A stretch of 39,966 nt of DNA from Bacteroidota bacterium (GTDB taxonomy: Bacteria; Bacteroidota; Bacteroidia; Bacteroidales; VadinHA17): NCBI GenBank assembly GCA_022703405.1, contig JAKLDT010000009.1, positions 1 through 39,966 on the forward strand, written 5' to 3'. Numbering within the stretch: the stretch's first letter is position 1; every line of letters begins with the position of its first letter. Shown piece after piece: positions 16,073-25,152 of the stretch. The position numbers were made by a program, and so were the translations under genes. The notes below the pieces were generated by a model. It ran no database searches. It saw only the letters and a list, made by a program, of their open reading frames with translations, and was not told the DNA's origin.

Positions 16073-17578
16073 TCAGCTGCAGTGCAGGTATTTATTTACG
16101 AGAATGGCAATCTCATCCTGCCTGTTATACAGTTTTTCACTCAATCCCTTGTCATTATATGCCTTCAGGCGTGAAGCAACATTGTCAATCACGGCAGCAG
16201 GGAATACACCGTCTTTTTCAAACAAAGCCCTTTGTTCAATAAGTGAATCTGCTGATTCCCAGCATGATGCAGGCAATGACTCAAGCTTCCTTCTTTCAGG
16301 CTTTTCTCCTTTGCTGAAAATATTATAATCGACATAAAGGTCCTGTGCCTTTTTCAGACTGTCCTTCATTGTAAGACCATGCTCAGCTCCGATAACAATA
16401 CCTGCAAAAAGTTTATGCAGATCAGCTGAGCCGTCAGGTGAACGGAGCTCTACTGTCTGCTTCGAGGGCATATTTTCAAACGGCTCTGTATCAGCAGGAT
16501 TGGCATCCTTTATCATACCCATTGCTCCGTTCCAGCCAAGGGGAACTCTTATCAGTACCGACCGGTTACGATCGCCCCAACAGATATTTGTCGGAGCTTC
16601 CTGATGCGGAACAAGCCTCAGATAGGATGTTGGTATTGTATTGCCGAAAGCTGTGAGAGCTTTTGAAACATCAAGGATGCCCGCCATCATCTTCTTAGCC
16701 ACTTCACTGAGCTTCCCGTTTTCAACCATCATATTGACACCGTCTTTCTCAAGCATCATGTGAATATGCATTCCCGAACCCGCGTTTCCTACTGTAATCT
16801 TTGGAGCAAAGCTTACTTCAACACCATACTGCGAACCAAGTATCCTGAGAATCCATTTAGCAATTAGAAGCTGGTCAACAGCCTCATCAACATCAACAGG
16901 AAGAAACTCAATCTCATGCTGTTCAAAATCCATCCCGTCCCTGGTGAAGCTGCCAACCTCGGAATGACCATACTTTATTCTGCAACCGGCTTTGGCGCAC
17001 AGTTCAAGTGCCTTGACCCTCAAATCCTCAAACTTCGCAAAAGGCTTTGCCTGATGATATCCTTTCTGATCTACAAGAGGATAGCGATCATCATGAGTTG
17101 ATCGTATGTAGTATTCCAGTTCGCCAAACGCCTTCATCCTGTATCCTGTATTCCTGTACAGCCTTGTATATGCTTTCCTTAAGATGTTTTCCGGTGCGCT
17201 TTCATGTGGATTGCCCTTGTTGTCGTAAAATGAACAGAGTATCTCAAGTGTTGGTATTACTGTAAAGGGATTTACGAAAGCTGTCCTGTACCTTGGAATA
17301 ACATAAAGGTCGCTTGAACCAGACTCCATAAAAGAGAATAAGCTCGATCCGTCCACTCTCTCCCCGGCAGTAAGAATCGATTCAAGATGATCACGTCCAA
17401 AGGGAACAAAGTTCAGGGATTTCAGCTTCCCGTCATCGCCAACATATCTGAAATTCAACATCGAAATACCCTTAGCTTCGATGAATTTTATAATGTCTTC
17501 CCTCGTAAATTCAACAGCGGGCTTTTTCAGATACTGAACCAACTCATTTTGATTCAGCAATATATCCTTAGTCTTCAT
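16073..17578 (-). CDS. Glutamine synthetase family protein (type I-like)
   Basis: This 501-residue protein has the catalytic glutamine synthetase fold. Visible elements are ERVDGSSLFSFMESGSSDLY in the N-terminal domain (73-92), the metal-binding Glu pair in GELEYYI (152-158), YGHSEVGS (203-210), MDFEQHEIEF (216-225), the GSGMHIHM signature (267-274, His271), RLVPHQEAP (321-329), WGDRNRS (334-340) and ELRSPDGSAD (377-386). It would ligate ammonia to glutamate using ATP. It is somewhat longer than typical GS-I and far shorter than GS-III, and I find no NLYDLPP-type adenylylation site. It could be the main ammonia-assimilating enzyme or a divergent gamma-glutamyl ligase; the sequence alone does not settle this. 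It is divergent from the lipoprotein gene. Confidence 0.88.
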   Translation of the reverse strand: MKTKDILLNQNELVQYLKKPAVEFTREDIIKFIEAKGISMLNFRYVGDDGKLKSLNFVPFGRDHLESILTAGERVDGSSLFSFMESGSSDLYVIPRYRTAFVNPFTVIPTLEILCSFYDNKGNPHESAPENILRKAYTRLYRNTGYRMKAFGELEYYIRSTHDDRYPLVDQKGYHQAKPFAKFEDLRVKALELCAKAGCRIKYGHSEVGSFTRDGMDFEQHEIEFLPVDVDEAVDQLLIAKWILRILGSQYGVEVSFAPKITVGNAGSGMHIHMMLEKDGVNMMVENGKLSEVAKKMMAGILDVSKALTAFGNTIPTSYLRLVPHQEAPTNICWGDRNRSVLIRVPLGWNGAMGMIKDANPADTEPFENMPSKQTVELRSPDGSADLHKLFAGIVIGAEHGLTMKDSLKKAQDLYVDYNIFSKGEKPERRKLESLPASCWESADSLIEQRALFEKDGVFPAAVIDNVASRLKAYNDKGLSEKLYNRQDEIAILVNKYLHCS

Positions 17579-17661
17579 AAGATTCTTGTTTCAATCCGGT
17601 CGTAAAATTAACTATTATAAAGTTTTAGCATATTGACCTTTATCATTATCTTCGTGACCTT

Positions 17662-18975
17662 ATGTCATCTCTGATGAGAAAACCGCTATTCCTGTTGATC
17701 CTGTTTTTGCTTGCTGCCTGCAGGGGAAAACAGGCTGAATCATTTATGACATCCGATAAAGCGCTGAGATATTTCAGTGAATTAGAGAATATCTGCAATA
17801 CCGATAACGGACAACTCTGGGGAAAAAACCTTTATGGTCCGCTTATGTTCATTGACAGGTCTACAAGGCTTATTATTGCCAACAGCCCTGATGAAGAAGG
17901 AATACTTAAATTAAGCGGTGGCATTTATACAGGAATTTATCCAAGGGATATGCTTATCAGTAACACTCCGCAATATTTTGGTGGTGTATTGTTTGCAATA
18001 GCTCCGCTTCCCCCCGAAGAGAATGACTATAATATCAAAACTGTTGCTGTCCACAGTCTTTTTCACAGGTTTCAGGAGTTAAAGGGCATCAGGTCTGCCG
18101 GTTACAACACAAACAACATGGATGAAAAGCAGGCCCGACTCTGGATAAAACTCGAATGGAAAGCTTTAAGAAAGGCAATAATAAGCGAGGGTCAGGAGAG
18201 GAAGATTGCTCTCAGGGATGCCCTTATTTTCAGAGGTGCAAACAGGGAACTTTACTCGAATGATGCCAATGATGAGAATCATTTTGAAAACTACGAGGGC
18301 CTTTCAACTTTCACATATACACTGCTTTGCTCAGCCGGCTGCGATGAGTTCAGGGCTCATCTCTTTGAAGCCCTCGACAGGATATACGCCATGCAGTCTT
18401 ATGCCCGTTCATACGGTTTCATACACGGAGCACTATATGCAACTCTTCTCCACGAAAAAGGATTTGACTTCAAAATGATATCAACGCCAAATTATGATCT
18501 TGGTATGGCTGCAAAAGATATCTATGGAATTGAACTTCCTGAATTCTGCCGTGATGTTGCCGGAAGCATAGCACTTAATTATGATATTGCTGAAATAAAC
18601 AGGGAAGAGGAGGAAAGGCTTGAAGGTATCCTCGAAGGCCTCAATAAGCAGGTAAGCATCTTCACTGAAAAACCTGTTGTCTATTTCCAGCTCGAAAGCC
18701 CTTACTTCGACTTTGAACCCGAAAATGTCCATTCACTCGACACTCTTGGAACCCTTTACAACTCAATCCGCGTTTCAGACAGCTGGGGAAAACTTACAGT
18801 TGAAAAAGAAGGCTGCCTTATCTCAAATAATTTCAAGAATCTCAGAATCTCTGCAAAAGGTTTCAACAAAGTACGAAACAGGATTACAGGCGATGGATGG
18901 AGCCTTATCCTCAACGACGACTGGGAGATTATTGTTGTCGGACCAAATTATTTCGTCAGGAAACTAATGCCTTAG
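17662..18975 (+). CDS. Lipoprotein of unknown function with degenerate gluzincin-like motif
   Basis: This 437-residue protein has a lipoprotein signal (FLLAAC, lipid Cys20), so it is likely anchored in the inner or outer membrane. I do not recognise the family. The most telling part is VHSLFHRFQELKG (130-142), followed about 70 residues later by YEGLSTFTY (211-219). This resembles HExxH...E zinc peptidases of the gluzincin type, in which a helix like HELFHRxQ is followed by an EGLA.Y helix, but the catalytic Glu of HExxH is replaced by Ser132. It may be a non-catalytic relative or a chance resemblance. The C-terminal 100 residues are beta-rich. An alternative start at codon 5 (17674) also gives a good signal peptide. 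A weak -7 match (TATCTTCG, one mismatch) lies at 17647-17654. Confidence 0.8.
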   Translation: MSSLMRKPLFLLILFLLAACRGKQAESFMTSDKALRYFSELENICNTDNGQLWGKNLYGPLMFIDRSTRLIIANSPDEEGILKLSGGIYTGIYPRDMLISNTPQYFGGVLFAIAPLPPEENDYNIKTVAVHSLFHRFQELKGIRSAGYNTNNMDEKQARLWIKLEWKALRKAIISEGQERKIALRDALIFRGANRELYSNDANDENHFENYEGLSTFTYTLLCSAGCDEFRAHLFEALDRIYAMQSYARSYGFIHGALYATLLHEKGFDFKMISTPNYDLGMAAKDIYGIELPEFCRDVAGSIALNYDIAEINREEEERLEGILEGLNKQVSIFTEKPVVYFQLESPYFDFEPENVHSLDTLGTLYNSIRVSDSWGKLTVEKEGCLISNNFKNLRISAKGFNKVRNRITGDGWSLILNDDWEIIVVGPNYFVRKLMP

Positions 18976-18993
18976 GAAAACAGTGAATATCAG

Positions 18994-19021
18994 TCTTCCT
19001 GTCTTCAGCTTATAAGGAAGA
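18994..19021. terminator. Weak stem-loop between convergent genes
   Basis: TCTTCCT (18994-19000) pairs with AGGAAGA (19015-19021) around a 14-base loop in the 61-base gap between the lipoprotein and valS, both of which end here. It could serve both strands, but the loop is long and no clear T-tract follows on either strand. Confidence 0.25.
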
Positions 19022-19036
19022 GCAAAATATTCCTGC

Positions 19037-21673
19037 TTATAATAACTTCTCCAGATGACTTATCCTCTCTCCAAGTGATTTTATCCTTGCTTCGGCATCG
19101 CTCTTTTTCTTCCTCTCAAGGTCAATAACATTTGCCGGAGCATTTTGCACAAACCTCTCATTTTCAAGCTTTTTCATAACATTTGCCAGAAATCCCCTGT
19201 CATATTCAAGGTCCTGCCTAAGCTTTGACAACTCTGCCTCAACATCAAGTTTTCCCTCCAGCGGGATAAAATACTGTGTTGTACCTATCATGAAAGATGC
19301 CGCCCCTTCCCGTCTTTTTTCCACAAATTCAACAGAGGAGAGATTACACAGCTTTGAAACCACTTTCATAAGTGAATTGTCATATTCAGAGCTGTCAGCC
19401 ATTATAAGGAGCTCAATTGTCTCCCTGTTTGGAATATCCTTTTCTTTCCTGACTGAACGAACAGCAGTAACAGTTTCCTTTATGTTTTCGAATGAAGCCA
19501 GAAGTTCCTTATTATAACGTTTTGATTCAGGAAGCCTTGTAACCATTATGCTTTCACCATCCTTCCTTTCCTTTAGCATCTGCCATATCTCTTCGGTAAT
19601 GAATGGCATGAAGGAGTGCATCAACTCAGCAAGCTTCTCAAAAATATCAACTGTTGCCTGGAAGGTCTTCCTGTCGATCGGCTTCTGGTATTCAGGCTTG
19701 ATGATTTCAAGATACCATCCTGAGAATTCATCCCAGAAAAGCTTATACGAAGACATAAGGGCTTCTGAAATCCTGAATTTTTTGAAATTATTATCTATTT
19801 CATGAACTGACTTTTTCAGCACTTCATTCATCCACTTCACTGCAACTTCAGATGATTCAGGCTGGGGTATGCTGTCATCAACGTGCCAGCCCTTCACGAG
19901 CCTGAAAGCATTCCATATCTTATTGGCAAAGTTGCGTCCCTGTTCCGGAAGGCTGTCATCATAAAGAAGATCGTTACCTGCGGGTGAACACAAAAGCATC
20001 CCTACTCTGACGCCATCAGCGCCATATTTCTCAATAAGGTCAATCGGTTCAGGGGAATTTCCAAGCGATTTTGACATCTTTCTTCTCTGCTGGTCACGGA
20101 CAAGTCCGGTGAGATATACATTTGAAAAAGGCTTCTCACCCCTGTATTCATAACCTGCAATTATCATGCGGGCAACCCAGAAGAATAAAATTTCCGGTGC
20201 GGTTATAAGATCATTTGTAGGGTAGTAATATTTGTAATCATTGTTCTCCGGATCATTTATCCCGTCGAAACAGGTTATGGGCCAGAGCCATGAAGAGAAC
20301 CAGGTGTCAAGAACATCTTCATCCTGTACAAGATCCTTAGCTGAAAGTGACTTATTGCCGCTTTTCTTTCTGGCAAGTTCCAGCGCTTCCTGTTCAGTTT
20401 CTGCAACAACATACTCTCCGTTGCTGAAATACCATGCAGGTATCCTGTGGCCCCACCACAACTGACGGCTTATGCACCAGTCATGTACGTTCTCCATCCA
20501 GTGCCTGTAAAGGTTCCTGAACTTTGAAGGATGCAGATGTACGTCTCCGTTCATGACGGCATCAAGTGCAGGCTTCGAAATCTTCTCCATTTTCAGGAAC
20601 CACTGCATCGAGAGCCTTGGTTCTATTACGGCGTTAGTGCGTTCCGAGCGGCCAACCTTGTTATTATAGTTTTCAACCTTCACAAGACTACCGCTTTTCC
20701 TGAGCTCTTTTTCAGAGAGTTCCCGTGCCTGGAAGCGGTCTACACCTATAAACATTCCTGCCTTTTCACTCATTGTTCCGTCTTCATTGAAAACATCAAT
20801 TGAAGGCAGTTTATGACGTATTCCTATCTCATAGTCATTAATATCATGAGCAGGGGTAATCTTAAGGCATCCTGTTCCGAATTCCTTATCAACATAACTG
20901 TCAAAAATAAAGGGCACCTCCCTGTCAACCATAGGAACAATGACCTTTTTCCCTTTCAGGTGACTGTATCTCTTATCATCAGGATTTGCACAAACGGCAG
21001 TATCGCCCAGGATAGTTTCGGGCCTTGTTGTTGCCACGGTTACAAATCCGTCTTCGCCTGCTATCCGGTATTTTACATAGTATAGTTTTGACTTCTCCTC
21101 TGTATAGTTAACCTCCTCATCCGAGACTGCTGTTCTGGCCTGAGGGTCCCAGTTCACCATCCTTACACCCCTGTATATGAGCCCCTTATTATGAAGATCG
21201 ACAAAAACCTTAATAACAGAATCATATCTCTTGTCATCCATTGTAAAGAGCGTGCGGTCCCAGTCGCATGAAGCTCCCAGCCTTTTCAGCTGCTCGAGTA
21301 TAATACCTCCGTGCTTGTGAGTCCATTCCCAGGCATGCTCAAGAAACTCATCTCTTGTAAGATTCTTTTTCTCAATACCCTGTTCCTTAAGCTTTGCAAC
21401 AACCTTTGCCTCAGTAGCAATTGAAGCATGATCGGTTCCCGGTACCCAGCATGCATTTTTACCCTGCATCCTGGCACGGCGTGTCAGCACATCCTGAATA
21501 GTATTGTTCAGCATGTGACCCATGTGGAGTACTCCGGTTACGTTCGGAGGCGGTATTACTATTGTATAAGGTTCTCTATCGTCAGGAGTGCTTTTGAAAA
21601 ATCCGTGCTTCATCCAGTAGCTGTACCATGTGCTCTCTGCCTTGCCCGGTTCGTATTTCGAAGGAATATTCAT
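19037..21673 (-). CDS. valS: Valyl-tRNA synthetase
   Basis: At 878 residues this is the normal size for the bacterial enzyme, which charges tRNA-Val. It has the class I HIGH signature as HMGH in [10 protein letters not shown] (45-54), the KMSKS motif (532-536), the CP1 editing domain (about 200-345, with [13 protein letters not shown]), [16 protein letters not shown] in the catalytic core (399-414), [10 protein letters not shown] (456-465), an anticodon-binding domain (about 600-750) and the C-terminal coiled-coil arm (about 815-878) typical of ValS. The ATG at 21673 gives the usual [14 protein letters not shown] start. It ends convergently with the lipoprotein gene. Confidence 0.98.
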   Translation of the reverse strand: MNIPSKYEPGKAESTWYSYWMKHGFFKSTPDDREPYTIVIPPPNVTGVLHMGHMLNNTIQDVLTRRARMQGKNACWVPGTDHASIATEAKVVAKLKEQGIEKKNLTRDEFLEHAWEWTHKHGGIILEQLKRLGASCDWDRTLFTMDDKRYDSVIKVFVDLHNKGLIYRGVRMVNWDPQARTAVSDEEVNYTEEKSKLYYVKYRIAGEDGFVTVATTRPETILGDTAVCANPDDKRYSHLKGKKVIVPMVDREVPFIFDSYVDKEFGTGCLKITPAHDINDYEIGIRHKLPSIDVFNEDGTMSEKAGMFIGVDRFQARELSEKELRKSGSLVKVENYNNKVGRSERTNAVIEPRLSMQWFLKMEKISKPALDAVMNGDVHLHPSKFRNLYRHWMENVHDWCISRQLWWGHRIPAWYFSNGEYVVAETEQEALELARKKSGNKSLSAKDLVQDEDVLDTWFSSWLWPITCFDGINDPENNDYKYYYPTNDLITAPEILFFWVARMIIAGYEYRGEKPFSNVYLTGLVRDQQRRKMSKSLGNSPEPIDLIEKYGADGVRVGMLLCSPAGNDLLYDDSLPEQGRNFANKIWNAFRLVKGWHVDDSIPQPESSEVAVKWMNEVLKKSVHEIDNNFKKFRISEALMSSYKLFWDEFSGWYLEIIKPEYQKPIDRKTFQATVDIFEKLAELMHSFMPFITEEIWQMLKERKDGESIMVTRLPESKRYNKELLASFENIKETVTAVRSVRKEKDIPNRETIELLIMADSSEYDNSLMKVVSKLCNLSSVEFVEKRREGAASFMIGTTQYFIPLEGKLDVEAELSKLRQDLEYDRGFLANVMKKLENERFVQNAPANVIDLERKKKSDAEARIKSLGERISHLEKLL

Positions 21674-21704
21674 AATGAGCTGAACTCTATAAAATAATGA
21701 ATTG

Positions 21705-21712
21705 CAAAAATA
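21705..21712 (-). promoter_or_regulatory. Candidate -7 element for valS
   Basis: On the minus strand this is TATTTTTG, a full match to TAnnTTTG, 31 bases upstream of the valS ATG. No -33 TTTG is seen at the right spacing. I checked the leader for an obvious T-box and saw none, and the gap is too short for one. Confidence 0.4.
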
Positions 21713-21721
21713 TAAAAATTC

Positions 21722-21736
21722 ATCAGAATAGCTGAT
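21722..21736 (-). terminator. Possible weak terminator after the phosphodiester glycosidase gene
   Basis: Read on the minus strand, ATCAG-CTATT-CTGAT forms a 5-base-pair stem followed by GAATTTTTATATTTTT, so a U-rich tail follows the hairpin. The stem is short and AT-rich, so this is a tentative call. Confidence 0.3.
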
Positions 21737-21748
21737 CCCGTAACTGTT

Positions 21749-22600
21749 TTACCTTATAATAATGATGCTGGCAACAGGTCTCTCCCCTTCATGATCGAAT
21801 TTCCTGTTATCAGAAGGCATATTAACAACTCCGCTGAAGGGTTTTCCGCTTATCCACATAGTTGTCGAACCTCCTCCGTCGAGGTTCACACCATCCCTTA
21901 TTTTTAATGCTCTCATCAGGCCGGTAAGCTCAGGAAGCGTCATCCCCCTGGCTTCTTTTGCCCTGCCGTCGACTGTAATGAGATACACCCTTCCTTTCCT
22001 GTCAGTGCCAATTGCTGTCCTGGGATGCCTGTCACTTGCAAGTGAAGTTGCCGGCAGCAATACTTTCTTTTTATCAAGAAGGAGAAGCGGGCCAGTTACA
22101 AGTACATCTTCAAATTCCTGATGACTGTCATACCACCAGTTGCCCATAGCCCTCATTATGTACACATTACCTGCAGTATCAACGAGTACCGATCCTGTCA
22201 TGTTCAACTTCTTGTTCCATATCTGTGCAGTGTCAGGATCGGTTATTTCACCATCGACCCTGATATATGTGACAGAGCCATTGCTTTGCATATTGAAGAA
22301 GCCTGCATTAACAGCCGCAAGCGCTCCTGAAGATGAAGCCTGCTGGCTGACGATTGTATTCTTCCTTGAGCTGTATTCAATTTCAAGCTCCCGTCTGCTG
22401 ATATCAGCAATAAGCACGTTTATGTTCTGAGGAAGCGAATCATTTATGCTTGTTTGGGCTGAAAGCCACATAAGTCCGGGCGCAACTGCTTTCCTTTCCC
22501 ATTTAATTCTCCTGAAATCCTTATCCTGCCCTCTAAGCAGAAGCGGGAGTGAGATTAACAATAATGTTATCGTAAAGCTTAATAACCTGATCTTTTTCAT
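21749..22600 (-). CDS. Phosphodiester glycosidase (NAGPA-domain) exported protein
   Basis: This 283-residue protein has a signal peptide (hydrophobic core about 5-22) and the NAGPA/phosphodiester glycosidase domain: AVNAGFFNM (96-104), VTGPLLLLD (168-176), RHPRTAIGTD (191-200), the DGR strand (211-213) and NLDGGGSTTMWI (239-250). Family members cleave N-acetylglucosamine-1-phosphodiesters in animals; in bacteria the fold is found in exopolysaccharide and sporulation proteins such as YngK- and SpoIID-associated proteins. The substrate here is unknown, but an extracytoplasmic sugar phosphodiester such as a wall or capsule glycan is plausible. It is divergent from the aminotransferase gene. Confidence 0.88.
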   Translation of the reverse strand: MKKIRLLSFTITLLLISLPLLLRGQDKDFRRIKWERKAVAPGLMWLSAQTSINDSLPQNINVLIADISRRELEIEYSSRKNTIVSQQASSSGALAAVNAGFFNMQSNGSVTYIRVDGEITDPDTAQIWNKKLNMTGSVLVDTAGNVYIMRAMGNWWYDSHQEFEDVLVTGPLLLLDKKKVLLPATSLASDRHPRTAIGTDRKGRVYLITVDGRAKEARGMTLPELTGLMRALKIRDGVNLDGGGSTTMWISGKPFSGVVNMPSDNRKFDHEGERPVASIIIIR

Positions 22601-22637
22601 ATATGTAAAAAGTCATCCAATTTAGCCCATTTTTTAA

Positions 22638-22645
22638 TACTTTTG
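22638..22645 (+). promoter_or_regulatory. Candidate -7 element for the aminotransferase gene
   Basis: TACTTTTG fully matches TAnnTTTG and lies 26 bases upstream of the ATG at 22672. No clear -33 TTTG was found at the expected spacing. Confidence 0.4.
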
Positions 22646-22671
22646 CCTTTCGTTTCAATAACTTGAATATT

Positions 22672-23868
22672 ATGCCATCTATTTCAGCAAAAGGACAGGC
22701 AATGCCTGCATCGCCAATAAGAAAGCTGGTTCCTTATTCCGAAGAAGCCAAGCGCAAGGGCAGAAAAGTATATCACCTGAATATTGGTCAGCCTGACATT
22801 CCAACACCTGAAGTAGCCATCAGGGCCTTGAAAAATATTAATCTGAATGTGATAGAATACAGTCACTCAGCCGGCAATGAAACTTACAGAAAAAAGCTTG
22901 CAGGTTTCTACAGTAAGCTGGGAATCAATGTTGACCATACACAGATCCTCATTACAACAGGCGGATCTGAGGCTATTCTTTTTGCATTGATGACCTGTCT
23001 TAATCCGGGGGATGAAGTAATAACACCCGAGCCTTTTTACGCCAACTACAATGGTTTCGCAACTACTGCCGGAGTGAAGATTATACCTGTGACATCATAT
23101 ATAAAAGATGATTTTGCCCTGCCTTCAATTAAGGAGATAGAAGCAAAGATTGGTCCCAGGACAAAAGCCATTATAATCTGCAATCCCAATAATCCCACAG
23201 GGTATCTTTACTCTGAAACAGAGATACTCCACCTGAGGGAAATAGTAAAAAAACATGATCTTTTCCTTTTCTCCGATGAGGCTTACAGGGAATTCTGCTA
23301 TGACGGGGAGAAGCATTTTTCAGCGATGCAGCTTGAAGGAGTGGATGATAATGTTATCATGATCGACTCAATATCAAAAAGATACAGTGAGTGCGGTGTA
23401 AGAATAGGAGCGCTTGTAACAAAGAACAAGGAGGTGCTTTCTACAGCCCTTAAGTTCGCCCAGGCCAGACTGTCACCTCCCGGACTTGGCCAGATTGCCG
23501 GAGAAGCATCAATTGATACACCGGAAAACTATTTTATGGAGGTAAATGCTGAATATACAGCACGCCGCAACTTCATGGTCGATGAACTGAACAAAATACC
23601 GGGAGTCTATTGTCCCAGGCCAAAGGGCGCTTTCTATGCCGTAGTGAAGCTTCCTGTTGACGACTCTGACAGATTCGCTCAGTGGTTGCTTGAGAGCTTT
23701 GAGTATAAGAACCAGACTGTAATGATTGCCCCGGCTTCAGGTTTCTATTCCACACCTGGTCTGGGCAAAAATGAAGTACGTATTGCCTATGTTCTTAAGA
23801 TTGAAGATCTCAGGAACGCAATGATTGTCCTGGCTGAAGCGCTTAAGGTTTATCCGGGAAGGGTATAG
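22672..23868 (+). CDS. PLP-dependent class I/II aminotransferase (aspartate aminotransferase-like)
   Basis: From the ATG at 22672 the product is 398 residues. It is a fold-type I aminotransferase with the N-terminal LNIGQPDIPTP, ITTGGSEAIL for cofactor binding, CNPNNPTGYLYS, the FSDEAYREF strand, the PLP lysine in DSISKRYSECGVRIG (about Lys236) and the substrate-carboxylate Arg in NEVRIAY (about Arg370). The family covers aspartate, aromatic and other amino-acid aminotransferases, and the substrate cannot be fixed from sequence by eye. An upstream TTG at 22663 would add three residues but is less likely. It converges on the NamZ gene with only 4 bases between stops. Confidence 0.92.
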   Translation: MPSISAKGQAMPASPIRKLVPYSEEAKRKGRKVYHLNIGQPDIPTPEVAIRALKNINLNVIEYSHSAGNETYRKKLAGFYSKLGINVDHTQILITTGGSEAILFALMTCLNPGDEVITPEPFYANYNGFATTAGVKIIPVTSYIKDDFALPSIKEIEAKIGPRTKAIIICNPNNPTGYLYSETEILHLREIVKKHDLFLFSDEAYREFCYDGEKHFSAMQLEGVDDNVIMIDSISKRYSECGVRIGALVTKNKEVLSTALKFAQARLSPPGLGQIAGEASIDTPENYFMEVNAEYTARRNFMVDELNKIPGVYCPRPKGAFYAVVKLPVDDSDRFAQWLLESFEYKNQTVMIAPASGFYSTPGLGKNEVRIAYVLKIEDLRNAMIVLAEALKVYPGRV

Positions 23869-23872
23869 AACA

Positions 23873-25042
23873 CTATTTATACAACAAATACTTCTGCCTT
23901 ATCTTCCCGAAAGCCTCAAGGCCGGGTTTCCACGATTCACGGATCTGCTCAGCAGTCAATCCCTTCTGAATCTGTTCCCTAAGTGTTGTACCACCTGCAA
24001 GTTTTTCAAAGTAAGAGGTGAAGAACTTATCCTTTTCAGGAAAATCGTTATAGGCATTTATAATAAGCTCAAGGTTGAGCTGAGGTTTTGGGACAATGCC
24101 GGTTTCAATAGCCCTGCTGAGATCAACCCCATAGCATTTCTCTCCAAGCAGTGGAGGATTCTTTGCACCTGCAACACTCTGCGGGGTAAAACTGAAACCT
24201 CTGTCGGGAAGCAATGGAGAACCGTAAACCTGGAAAGGGGTTGAAGTTCCGCGGCCGAGTGAAAGGCTTGTTCCCTCAAAAAAACATATAGAAGGATAAA
24301 GATAGATCGAATTCTGGTTTGGAAGGTTGGGCGATGGCCTGACAGGAAGTGTGTAATAAGTTGCGTGAGTATAATTCAGGCATGGAATAACAGTAAGGCT
24401 GCACTTAACACCTCCTTTTAGCCAGCCTTCTCCATTGAGCATCCTGGCATATTCACCAACAGTCATACCATGTACTATCGGAACCGGATTCATGCCAACA
24501 AATGAACTGTAGGCAGTATCAAGTATGTTACCGTCAAAATAAAATCCGTTGGGATTAGGCCTGTCGAGCACAATGCAAGCGACATTGTTCTCTGCGCAGG
24601 CTTCAAGGATATAGTTAAGTGTTGAGATGTAGGTATAGAACCTTGCTCCCACATCCTGTATATCAAAGATAACGTAATCAATTCCTGCAAGATCTTCAGG
24701 AGTTGGCTTCAGATGTGAGCCATACAGGCTTGTCACTGTGATTCCTGTCTTCGCATCCTTTCCGCTTTCTATTGTTTCGCCTGCATCCGCCATGTTCCTG
24801 AACCCATGTTCCGGTGCGAAGATCACTTTAATGTTCATCCCCTTTGCTATCAGGGTATCAACAAGATGCGAGTTACCCACCATTGAAGTCTGGTTGGCAA
24901 CAATCGCTATGGATTTACCGCTGATAAGCTTTTTATATTGATCAAACCTGGCAGCGCCGGTTACAGGCTCCTGACCTGTAGTGCATGAAGAAATAACAAG
25001 AAGAAAGGCCGGAATCAGAAGAGAAGTGACAAAACGTATCAT
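23873..25042 (-). CDS. namZ: NamZ (DUF1343) exo-beta-N-acetylmuramidase-like lipoprotein
   Basis: From the ATG at 25042 the product is 389 residues, with a lipoprotein signal (LLVISSC, lipid Cys20). It belongs to DUF1343, whose Bacillus and Tannerella members (NamZ) remove terminal N-acetylmuramic acid from peptidoglycan fragments. Visible motifs are VANQTS (48-53), FAPEHGFR (75-82), the FDIQDVGARFYTY segment (126-138), LDRPNPNGFYFDG (159-171), IVHGMTVGEY, RPSPNLPN and FFEGTSLSLGRGT. The acid and base residues conserved in this family appear to be present. A longer frame starting at 25096 exists but would bury the signal peptide. The probable role is salvage of peptidoglycan sugars. Confidence 0.9.
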   Translation of the reverse strand: MIRFVTSLLIPAFLLVISSCTTGQEPVTGAARFDQYKKLISGKSIAIVANQTSMVGNSHLVDTLIAKGMNIKVIFAPEHGFRNMADAGETIESGKDAKTGITVTSLYGSHLKPTPEDLAGIDYVIFDIQDVGARFYTYISTLNYILEACAENNVACIVLDRPNPNGFYFDGNILDTAYSSFVGMNPVPIVHGMTVGEYARMLNGEGWLKGGVKCSLTVIPCLNYTHATYYTLPVRPSPNLPNQNSIYLYPSICFFEGTSLSLGRGTSTPFQVYGSPLLPDRGFSFTPQSVAGAKNPPLLGEKCYGVDLSRAIETGIVPKPQLNLELIINAYNDFPEKDKFFTSYFEKLAGGTTLREQIQKGLTAEQIRESWKPGLEAFGKIRQKYLLYK

Positions 25043-25131
25043 AGATGTATTTTTTTGTAAAACTAAGAATTTTATGAATTCAGTAATTGCTTTCACAGCT
25101 TACAGACGAAAGTCCGCTTACAAAAAATAGT

Positions 25132-25139
25132 TAAATTTG
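25132..25139 (+). promoter_or_regulatory. Candidate -7 element for the permease-Nudix operon
   Basis: TAAATTTG fully matches TAnnTTTG and ends 13 bases before the ATG at 25153, which implies a very short leader. No convincing -33 element was found. Confidence 0.4.
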
Positions 25140-25152
25140 AAGCTGTTTTCAG

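Noticed and set aside
21674..21748. T-box or riboswitch leader before valS
   Set aside because: The gap is only 75 bases and no T-box-like sequence is visible; it holds a promoter candidate and a weak hairpin.
25043..25096. Extended N-terminus for the NamZ gene from 25096
   Set aside because: It would place 18 residues before a good lipoprotein signal; the ATG at 25042 fits better.
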